Assembly (NCBI GenBank): GCA_963971305.1
Contig: OZ020306.1
Coordinates: forward strand, 63,585,022 to 63,649,021
Direction: 5' to 3'
Source of the DNA: Arcuatula senhousia
Taxonomy: Eukaryota; Mollusca; Bivalvia; Mytilida; Mytilidae
DNA length: 64,000 nt
Shown: positions 15,501 through 25,700 of the stretch, piece after piece
Layout: every line of letters begins with the position of its first letter
Numbering within the stretch: position 1 is the first letter of the stretch
Position numbers and translations under genes: made by a program
Notes under the pieces: model-generated
What the model was told of the DNA's origin: nothing
The model's database searches: none
Seen by the model: only the letters and a program-made list of their open reading frames with translations

Positions 15501-18500
15501 CCTGGGGAACATCATCTTGTACACTGATAAACAGTCACCTACACGTCTGCCTCCTGGGGAACATCATCTTGTACACAGATATACAGTCTCTCTACAAACC
15601 TGCCTCCTAGGGAACATCATCTTGTACACTGAAATTCAGTCACCCTACGCACTTGCCTCCTGGGGAACATCATCCTGTCCTCTGATTCAAAGTCACTCTA
15701 TAAACCCGCCTCTTGGGGAACATCATCCTGTAAACTGAAATACAGTAACTCTATACACCTGCCTCCTGGGAAACATCATCATGTACACTGATATACAGTC
15801 ACTCTACACACCTGCCATTTGGGGAACATTATCAATTACACTGATATACAGTCACTCTACACACCTGCCTCCTTGAGAACATCATCCTGTACACTGATAT
15901 ACAGTCACTATACACACCTGCTTCATCCTATAAAGTGATGTACAGACAATCTAAAAACCTGCCTCCTGGGGAACATCATCTTGTACTATGACATACAGTC
16001 ACCCTACACACCTGCCTCCTGGTAAACATGGTCCTGTACACAAATGCAGTAACTCTAAAAACCTGCCTCCTGAGGAACATCATCCTGTAAACTGATATAC
16101 AGTCACTGTACATACCTGCTTCCTTGGGAACATCTTCATGTAAACTGATATACAGTCACTTTACACACCAGGCTCCTGGGAAACATCATTTAGTACAATG
16201 ATATACAGTCACCCTACACACGTGCCTCCTGTAGAACATCATCCTCTATACTGATATACAGTCACTCTACACACCAGCGTCCTGGGGAACATCATCTGGT
16301 ACACTGATATACAGTCACCCTATACGCCTGCGTCCTGGGGAACATCATCCTGTATACTGATATACAGTCACTCTACAAACCTGCCTCCTAAGGAACATCA
16401 TCTAGTACACTGATATTCAGTCACCCTATACCCCTGCCTCCTGGGGAACATCATCCTGTATACTGATATACAGTCACTATACAAACCTGCCTCTTGGGGA
16501 AAATCATCTAGTACACTGATATTCAGTCACCCTACACACCTGCTTCCTGGGGAACTTCATCTTGTACACAGCTATACAGTCTCTACCAACCTGCCTCCTG
16601 TGGAACATTATCCTGTACTCTGATTTACAGTCACTCTATACACCAGCCTCCTGGGGAACATCATCCTGTACACTGATAACAGTCACTCTACACAACTGCC
16701 ATTTGGGGAACATCATCAAGTACACTGATATACAGTCACTCTACACACCTGCCTCCTTGAGAACATCATCTTGTACACTGATATACAGTCACTCTATACA
16801 CCTGCCTCTCGGGGAACATCATCTTGTACACTGATATTCAGTCACCCTACGCACTTGCCTCCTGGGGAACTTCATCTTGTACACAGATATACAGTCTCTC
16901 TACAAATACTATACACTTATATACAGTCTATCTACAAACCAGTCTCTTGGGGAAAATCATCCTGTAAACTGATATACAGTAACTCAATACACCTGCCTCC
17001 TGAGGATCATTATCCTGTACACCGATATGGAGTCACTATTCACATCTGGTTCATCCTATATAGTGATATACAGTCACTCTATATAACTGCCTCCTGGGGA
17101 GATTATCCTATACGCTGATAAACAGTCAATCTACAAACCTGCGTCCTGGGGAACATCATCCTGTAAACTAATATACAGTCACTCTACACATCTGCCTCCT
17201 GTGGACTATCATCCTGTACACAAATACAGTCACCCTATACACCTGCCTCCTGGGGAACATAGTCATGTACACAAATGCAGTCACTCTAAACACCTGCCTC
17301 CTGAGGAACATCATCCTGTAAACTGATATACAGTCACTGTATATACCTGCCTCCTGGGGATCCTCATCCTGTTCACTGATATACAGACTCTCTACACACC
17401 AGCCTCATGCGAAACATCATCTTGTACAATGATATACAGTCACCCTACACACCTGCCTCCTGGGGCATATCATCCTCTATACTGATATACAGTCACTCTA
17501 CAAACCAGTCTCCTGGGAAACATCATCTTGTACACTGATATACAGTCACCCTATACGCCTGCCTCCTGGGAAACATCATCCTGTATACTGATATAAAGTC
17601 ACTCTACAAACCTGCCTCCTGGTGAAGATCATCTAGTACACTGATATTCAGTCACCCTATACAACTGCCTCCTGGGGAACATCATCCTGTATACTGATAT
17701 ACAGTCAATCTACACATCTGCTGCCTGGGGAACATCATCAAGTACACTGATATACAGTCACCCTTCACCTGCCTCCTGGGGAACTTCATCATGTACTCTG
17801 ATATACAGTCACCCTTCATACCTGCCTCCTGGGGAACATCATTAAGTACACTGATATACAGTCACCCTTCACACCTGAAATATAAAGGGGAAATATACAT
17901 TCTCTACAAACCTGCCTCATGTGGAACATCATCCTGTACTCTGATTTACAGTCACTCTATACACCTGCCTCCTGGGGAACATCATCAAGTACACTGATAT
18001 ACAGTCACTCTACACACCTGCCATTTGGGGAACATCATTAAGTACACTGATATAGAGTCACTCTACACACCTGCCATTTGGGACTGGGGAACTTCATCTT
18101 GTACACAGATATACAGTCTCTCTACAAATCTGCCTCCTGGGGCACATCATCTTGTACTCTGATTTAAAGTCACTCTATACACCTGCCTCCTGCGGAACAT
18201 CATACTATACACTTATATACAGTCTATCTACAAATCAGCCTCTTGGGGAACATCATCCTGTAAACTGATATACAGTAACTCTATACACCTGCCTCCTGAG
18301 GATCATTATCCTGTACACTGATATGAAGTCACCCTTCACATCTGCCTCCTGGGAAACATCATCTTGTATACTGATATACAGTCACTCTACACATCTGCCT
18401 CCTGGGGAATATCATCCTGTACACAGATATACAGTCTATCTACAAACCTGCCTTTTGGGGAACATCATCCTCTACATAGATATACGGTCACTCTACACAT

Positions 18501-20308
18501 CTGCCTCCTGGAAAACATCATCAAGTACACTGATATACAGTCACCCTTCACACCTTTCTCCTGGTGAACTTCATCTTGTACTCTGATATACAGTTCTTCT
18601 ACAAACTTACCTCCTGAGGAACATCATCCTGTACTCTAATTTACAATCACTCTATACACCAGCCTCCTGGGGAACATCATCCTGTACACTGATATACAGT
18701 CTTTCTACAAACCTGCCTCCTGGGGAACATCATCCTGTACTCTGATATAAAGTCATTCTATACATATTCCTTCTGGGGAACATCATCCTGTACACTGATA
18801 TACAGTCACTATACACACCTGCTTCATCCTATATAGTGATGTACAGACAATCTACAAACATGCCTCCTGGGGAACATCTTCATGGAAACTGAATACAGTC
18901 ACTCTACACACCAGCCTCCTGGGGAACATCATCTTGTACAATGATATACAGTCACCCTACAAACCTGCCTCCTGGGGAACATCATCCTCTATACTGATAT
19001 ACAGTCACTCTACACACCTGCCTCCTGGGGAACATCATCCTGTACATAGATATACAGTCTCTCTACAAACCTGCCTCCTGAGGAACATCACCCTGTACAC
19101 TGATATACAGTCACTATAAACACCTGCTTCATCCTATATAGTGATGTACAGACAATTTACAAACCTGCCTCCTGGGGAACATCTTCATGTAAACTGATAT
19201 ACAGTCACTCTACACACCAGCCTCCTGGGGAACATCATCTTGTACAATGATATACAGTCACCCTACACACCTGCCTCCTGGGGAACATCATCTTGTAAAA
19301 TGATATACAGTCACCCTACACACCTGCCTCCTGGGGAACATCATCCTCTATACTGATATACAGTCTTTCCACACACCTGGCTCCTGGGGAACATCATCCT
19401 GTATACTGATAGACAGTCACTCTACAAACCTGCCTCCTGGGGAACATCATCTTGTACACTGATAAACAGTCACCTACACGTCTGCCTCCTGGGGAACATC
19501 ATCTTGTACACAGATATACAGTCTCTCTACAAACCTGCCTCCTAGGGAACATCATCTTGTACACTGAAATTCAGTCACCCTACGCACTTGCCTCCTGGGG
19601 AACATCATCCTGTCCTCTGATTCAAAGTCACTCTATAAACCCGCCTCTTGGGGAACATCATCCTGTAAACTGAAATACAGTAACTCTATACACCTGCCTC
19701 CTGAGGATCATTATCCTGTACACTGATATACAGTCACTATTCACACCTGCTTCATCCTATATAGTGATATACAGTCACTCTACACAACTGCCTCATGTGG
19801 AACATTATCCTATACGCTGATAAACAGTCAATCTACAAACCTGCCTCCTGGGGAACATCATCCTGTAAACTGATATCCAGTCACTCTACACACCTGCCTC
19901 CTGGGGAACTTCATCTTGTGCACTGATATACACTCTCTACACACCTGCCTCCTGGGGAACATCATCCTCTATACTAATAAACAGTCACCCTTAACGCCTG
20001 CCTCCTGGGGAACATCATCATATATTTTGATATACAGTCACTCTACAAACCTGCCTCCTGGGGATCCTCATCCTGTCAACTGATATACAGACTCTCTACA
20101 CACCAGCCTCCTGGGAAACATCATCTTATACAATGATTTACAGTCACTCCTGTCACTACACACCTGCCTCCTGGTGCACATCATCCTCTATACTGATATA
20201 CAGTCACTCTACAAACCAGTCTCCTGGGGAACATCATCTTGTACACTGATATACAGTCACCCTATACGCCTGCCTCCTGGGGAACATCATCCTGTATACT
20301 GATATACA
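6577..20308. repeat. 53-bp satellite array, block 2
   Basis: The same 53-bp satellite continues for about 13.7 kb (roughly 260 units by length) and ends abruptly near 20.31 kb, after GTATACTGATATACA, in unrelated sequence. Frequent unit variants include a form with a CTTCATCCTATATAGTGATG core and a form with CTGCCATTTGGGGAACAT. These variants make larger periodicities visible. The core ACTGATATACAGT is a short imperfect palindrome present in most units. No gene is supported in this stretch. Confidence 0.95.
9701..19702. repeat. Higher-order satellite blocks Q-P-P-Q-P
   Basis: Within the 53-bp array, two multi-unit blocks recur almost unchanged. Block Q is 1800 bp (9701-11500 and 15771-17570). 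Block P is 2135 bp (11501-13635, 13636-15770 and 17571 to about 19702). Diagnostic variants fall at exact offsets of 2135, 3935 and 6070 bp; for example AAACATCATCCTGTATACTG occurs at 11501, 13636 and 17571. Only occasional single-base differences are seen between copies, so amplification is recent, or partly an assembly effect. Older partial versions precede them: a Q-like segment at about 6864-8285 (missing one unit and with an offset of 2837-2889 bp), and the 3' two thirds of P at about 8285-9700. Confidence 0.88.
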
Positions 20309-21050
20309 AAATGTTCCTATGACCTTAAATGAACAAAGTCCAAAAAGTCCCATAACTCCTATAAAATTTGTTGAATAGAAATGGCGGTACCATATGATCA
20401 ACTACATTTCATGACAAACAATCCTACAAAACTTCATCAAAATCCTCTGAGTGGTCTAAGAGGAGTAAATTGTGCTCACAAAGTGTTACAGTACCATGAC
20501 AAACAATCTTACAAAATTTCATGAGTTGTGCTCATAAGAGTGTGACAGACGCAAGGAAGAAGACCATTACTAGGTCACTCAATCACGTTGCGGCAGGGGA
20601 CAATGAAATATTTTGTAAACAGGAGGAGGTTATAGACATAAAATTGCTTTACACCAAAGAGTACTATAGTTAAAATCTAGTTGCCAAATATCAAGAGGCT
20701 TTGACATGTAGTTGCCAGAAAACTGACTAAAATTTCTGTGAAGAGGAAGTACAGTGCCAAAGTGACTCCTATATCATGTATATGTGGCTTTGCAACATGT
20801 TACAGGCGACACAAAATTATTGACCATTCTGTGAACCTTTATCAAAGTGTTTCAGTTGCATGGACAGAAAAGAGTATCTCTATTTTACATTAATAAGGTC
20901 ATATATTTGACTACTGTGAATTATTTTTTCTTGTTGTACCATAATTTTTGAACTTTTTGTGGGTTAGTGAAACCACGAAATTTGATTCTTAATGAATAAG
21001 AAAAATTCTGTTGACTTCTCTGATGAATCTGCATTTTATTCCTAATCCAT
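20309..21050. other. Unassigned sequence between satellite and repeat X
   Basis: About 740 bp of AT-rich sequence after the satellite. The motif CCATGACAAACAATC with a following CAAAATTTCAT stretch occurs twice (near 20.41 and 20.49 kb), indicating an internal short duplication of a dispersed repeat. I see no coding exon, RNA gene or clear element boundary here. Confidence 0.5.
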
Positions 21051-22039
21051 AATAAAAAGCTACGCCGAGCACAGCATGATACCACCACAACAAGTTGAAC
21101 CCTGTACGTTGGAGGCCCAATATGGATAGTCTATTGCTTTGGTCACATGCAGCCCATGGTGGACTTACAAAGCCTTTTGACACATTCATCCTGTGGTGGA
21201 CTTTAAAATGCTTATTTGACACATATATATTTACAGTACATCAACATTTAAAAGAAAAAATCTTATTTCTATATTAATTGACATTTTTTGCCCTTTGACC
21301 CCTAATTTTTTATTCTTTCTATATTAAAATGGCAAGAGCCACAAACCCCAAATGCAATGAAGCTTTCTTTAGTGGATAAAATCTTGATATTAAAACTTTA
21401 TAACAATTGGCTGGCCCACTACAACTAAGTTTCTTGTGTAAAACTATTTCCCTCAACCATTTTTTATAAATGGCATTTTTGGCCCTTTTGACCCCTGATT
21501 TCCCAAAAATGGTACTGCAAATCTGATTGGAAACCGCAGGCAGAGATTTTCACAAGGATTCCAATGAAAAAAAGATTTTGAAAATCGGACCAAAAATAAA
21601 AAAGTAGATTTTTTTGGGTGTGGCCTGTTTTTGGCACCCTGTAGCAATGTAACGGTGCAATATATATCAAAACCATTGACACATTTAGTTGCCAGAATTT
21701 AATGAGGAATTCAATTAAAAAAGAATTTTCAAAATCGATTGAATAATAAACATTCTACAACAGTTTTGTCAATAGATCTGTCAATAGATTTGTCAATAGA
21801 TTTGTTAAAACAGATGTTTTAGCCCCTTTTGGCCCTTTTTCCAAAATGGTAGAGGCCACCAACCCCAAATACAATAGGAACCTTCCTTGAGTGGTTACAC
21901 ACATCATATCAAAATTTCATAACAATAGGTCAATATTTACTTAAGTTATCGCGCAGAAACCAAATGTCCCCAGACGAAGACGACAACAACGACATCGCCA
22001 TAACATTATACGATCGCAAAAATTTTGCAGTCGTATAAA
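21051..22039 (+). mobile_element. Repeat family X, copy 1
   Basis: About 1 kb copy of a dispersed family. It begins AATAAAAAGCTACGCCGAGC and ends GCAGTCGTATAAAAA after a short GAC/GAAGACGAC-rich stretch. The same start is found near 33.30 kb and, inverted, near 51.36 kb; the same end is found near 31.83 kb, 36.74 kb and, inverted, 50.21 kb. The 3' end contains a hairpin-like CGATCGCAAAAATTTTGCAGTCG. No protein is encoded, so it is a non-autonomous element of unknown class. Confidence 0.6.
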
Positions 22040-22081
22040 AATTGATGCTCTTGAACTTGAGTTCTTTAACAGTATTACACG

Positions 22082-22129
22082 ATGAAGTTTTTGATCACTT
22101 TTTTAATGGAACATCTACAGATTACACAA
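22082..22129 (-). repeat. Duplicate of the mdm2 coding end in the 3' UTR
   Basis: The last coding segment of mdm2 (about 22130-22170 on the plus strand) is repeated directly after its stop codon at about 22084-22122, offset by about 46 bp, with three or four differences. The copy lies in the 3' untranslated region and is not in frame with the protein. It is a short tandem duplication covering the tail that follows the RING. Confidence 0.75.
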
Positions 22130-22748
22130 TGAAGTTTTTGATCACTTTTTGAATGGAACGTCTACAGATTGGACATGGTTTCTTCTGCTTATACAGTCTT
22201 TTAGCACATCTAAAACAACACACTTGATGTCCGCTACTCCCATGAACAATACTAGCACTTTTGGGATTATTTAAACATATGATGCAACGTTCATCAAATT
22301 GTTCCAAATCATTTCCCTCCTTCTTAGAAGCAGCAGACGACACCTGCTTGTCTCTGATTGGTGGGTTTTGATTGACAGCTAACATGTGACGATTGTACAT
22401 TTGTTGGTTTGAGACCTGACTTGTGATTGGCTGATCAGATTGATAATTCATCAAGTTTCTGTAAATTCCCATATCATTTTCAATTGGGGAAATCTGATTG
22501 GCTGACGTTGTCCATTTCTCATTTGTAGCCTTTATCAAACTTTCTGATTCAATGTGTGGTTTCTTTCTTGGTACGAAAAATTCTTCACAACATTCAGAAG
22601 ACCACAAGAGATCATTATCATGGCTAGTTTCAAATTGTTTCTTTCTGGATTTCTCTGGCAGCCTATAAGGACGGAGTTTAGAACATTTTGTGCATCGGCC
22701 AATCAGAGGTGGGTTCTTAATGTTACAGCCTGTACATGTCCAGTAATC
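22122..22748 (-). CDS. mdm2: mdm2 exon 10: RanBP2 zinc finger and C-terminal RING
   Basis: 627 nt including the TAA stop. Acceptor is TTTCCTACAG|GATTACTGG. The exon opens with DYWTCTGCNIKNPPL and C-x2-C-x10-C-x2-C spacing, the RanBP2-type finger of Mdm2 (human DYWKCTSCNEMNPPL). A linker rich in Gln/Asn/Ser follows, then the Mdm2 C2H2C4 RING: CIIC, IVHG..GH, CFRCAK and PCPICRR, ending IKNFIV. Human MDM2 ends TYFP, where the aromatic tail supports RING dimerisation; here one aromatic (Phe) and a hydrophobic end remain. An internal Met at 22607 is not the start, because the frame and homology continue upstream to the acceptor. Confidence 0.93.
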   Translation of the reverse strand, partial: DYWTCTGCNIKNPPLIGRCTKCSKLRPYRLPEKSRKKQFETSHDNDLLWSSECCEEFFVPRKKPHIESESLIKATNEKWTTSANQISPIENDMGIYRNLMNYQSDQPITSQVSNQQMYNRHMLAVNQNPPIRDKQVSSAASKKEGNDLEQFDERCIICLNNPKSASIVHGSSGHQVCCFRCAKRLYKQKKPCPICRRSIQKVIKNFIV

Positions 22749-25700
22749 CTGTAGGAAATAAAGTTAAAAACCCAATTATATCAATATTCAATAACCATAT
22801 ATGGCTAGTTGCTAAGTACCAATACATCTAGGAGGTTTAGCTAGTGCTTGTACCAATACATTCCCTGTGAAATTCAATAGGAGGTTTGGCTAGTGGTTGT
22901 ACCAAAACATTCCCTGTGAAATTCAATAGGAGGTTTGGCTAGTGCTTGTACCAATACATTCCCTGTGAAATTCAATAGGAGGTTTGGCTAGTCCTTGTTC
23001 CAATACATTCCCTGTGAAATTCAATAGGAGGTTTGGCTAGTGCTTGTTCCAATACATTCCCTGTGAAATTCAATAGGAGGTTTAGCTAGTGCTTGTACCG
23101 AACATTCCCTGTGAAATTCAATAGGACGTTTGGCTAGTGCTTGTACCGAACATTCCCTGTGAAATTCAATAGGAGGTTTAGCTAGTGCTTGTACCGAACA
23201 TTCCCTGTGAAATTCAATAGGAGGTTTAGCTAGTGCTTGTACCGAACATTCCCTGTGAAATTCAATAGGAGGTTTAGCTAGTGCTTGTACCAAACATTCC
23301 CTGTGAAATTCAATAGGAGGTTTGGCTAATGGCTAGTACCAATATTTCCTAGGATATTTTCTAGGAAGTTTGCCTAGTGACTTAGTATCAATATATTCCC
23401 TGTGAAATTCAATAGGAGGTTTAGCTAGTGCTTGTACCTAACATTCCCTGTGAAATTCAATAGGAGGTTTAGCTAGTGCTTGTACCGAACATTCCCTGTG
23501 AAATTCAATAGGACGTTTGGCTAGTGCTTGTACCAAACATTCCCTGTGAAATTCAATAGGAGGTTTAGCTAGTGCTTGTACCGAACATTCCCTGTGAAAT
23601 TCAATAGGAGGTTTAGCTAGTGCTTGTACCGAACATTCCCTGTGAAATTCAATAGGAGGTTTAGCTAGTGCTTGTACCAAACATTCCCTGTGAAATTCAA
23701 TAGGAGGTTTGGCTAATGGCTAGTACCAATATTTCCTAGGATATTTTCTAGGAAGTTTGCCTAGTGACTTAGTATCAATATATTCCCTGTGAAATTCATT
23801 AGGAGGTTTAGCTAGTGCTTGTACCTAACATTCCCTGTGAAATTCAATAGGAGGTTTAGCTAGTGCTTGTACCGAACATTCCCTGTGAAATTCAATAGGA
23901 GGTTTAGCTAGTGCTTGTACCGAACAAATGGGTCAAAGACAGGAAGTAGTTTAGTTTAAACATATTTTATTGTCCAAAAAATCCAAACAAATGGATAAGA
24001 CACAAGTTTTGCAACTTAGGATGTCTTCTCCTTCTTACAGGAAGTAAGTAAGTGATAGATCTTTAAATTGAATTCCACGAAATGCTGCATACCAAATTTC
24101 AAAAGGCTGTGATAAGTAGATGCTGAGAAAAAATGTCATGGAAATTACTATCTGACAGTTGTTTTTATAACCTTGATTTTCAAAACTTAAAAGACCCCAA
24201 ACTCTAAAATGCTATTAAGTTGGTCAATTTTACCTCTTCTGAGAATTCTGCCTCGCTACTGTCTGCCCAGAATTCCACATCACTGTCTGCACATATTATC
24301 ATAACATTCTAAAACAAAATAAATTGGCTGTCAGAAAATGTTAGATCAGATAATGTACAAGATGGAAGCTAATGAGATGTGGAATAATTGTACGTGACTC
24401 AACCTGCAATATATAAACGACAATTTTAAAAACCGCAATGGAAAACAGCCAGAAGCCTTCAAATTGTGACAATTAGTCGCTGCTTGCTGTTTTGAGTTAC
24501 CCTTTTTTTATTTTCTAAGCACAGCTAGTTTAAAAACTTACATTTTCTGACAATTCAAAAAACACTAGCTTAGCTATACTTGAGGTGATCAAAGGAAGAA
24601 AACTCTTGTAAGATGTCTGATATTACATTTTCTGACAATTCAAAAACACTGACTGTACATGTACATAAGATAATCAAAGGGGAAAAACTCTTGTAAGTGT
24701 AATCTAAATCTAACGATCTAATCTGACATTTCTTGAGGTTATCAAACGCAGGTAACTGTTGTCAGAAATCTAAGCTTGAGAGAAGCAAAGAGGCACCAAT
24801 GGGGCATTTGAGTGTCAAAAGTCCGAAAGGGCAACGACAAAACTGGTAAACATGAACAAGAACAACACAAGAAAACACAAAATAAACAGAACAGAAATTA
24901 ACAACGCGAACTCAAGTCTAACAAGCGTGAACTTGGGTGCTCTGGAAGAGTAAGCGGTTTCTGCCTGTAATAGCACACCCATCGCACTGCCAATTTCCGT
25001 GTCAAATCCGGTAAAGGAAGACAAATTTGAATTGTGGATTTCCCATGTTTGGGTTTAAGTGCTGCTGAATAAAATTCTTAAATAGCCATACAGCTCATAA
25101 AATTAATTGCAGTTTACATATGTGTAATGGTCTCATGTTCATTTACTGCATATCCTTTTATAAAATTTTACATTTTCTGATAACCCAGAAACACTAGCTG
25201 TACTTGAAATGATCTCTTCATCATCTTCAGAAACCACCTCATACTCGAACCTGCCTCCCTCCAAATCTATTGCAATGACATCATCTTCATCCTGAAATAT
25301 AAATTAAAAGTGCTGAAAATAGGTCAAAGGCAAAAATGACTAGATGTTGTTATTCACAAGATGTAGGTTAAAATAAAACCCCACAATATGGGACCCCTTG
25401 CTTGTGCTGCATACCAAATATCAAGAGGCTGTGATTAGTAGTTCCTGAGAAAACTGTTTCAATATTTTTTTGACTAAACCACCACTTCTGGGTTCCCCTT
25501 CCAGATTTTACTTTTACTGAACTGATTGAATTGTTGGCAACATGACCAAAGTTTTTAAACCTGTGTGCCTTAAATATGGTGGTTATCTGTTTGCTTGGTA
25601 ATGTTTTCAAGGAAAATTTAGAAGCCTTATGAGTGTTCAATGTTGACAGTTAACCTTATGAGTGTCCTAGGTCCAAAGTCAGCCTTATGAGTGTCCAATG

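Noticed and set aside
736..19673. Many 60-115-codon open frames in the satellite (MYTDIQSLYTPASWGT-like peptides)
   Set aside because: They follow the 53-bp period through all frames, end at random unit variants and have no start or splice context. They are tandem-repeat artefacts.
1..20308. CRISPR array
   Set aside because: Units are head-to-tail with no conserved-repeat/unique-spacer alternation; variation is spread along the unit, and the rest of the window is eukaryotic.
23021..23680. Minus-strand frames of a 16-residue repeat (ALAKPPIEFHREC)
   Set aside because: A consequence of a 48-bp minisatellite inside an mdm2 intron; no splice sites or initiation support.
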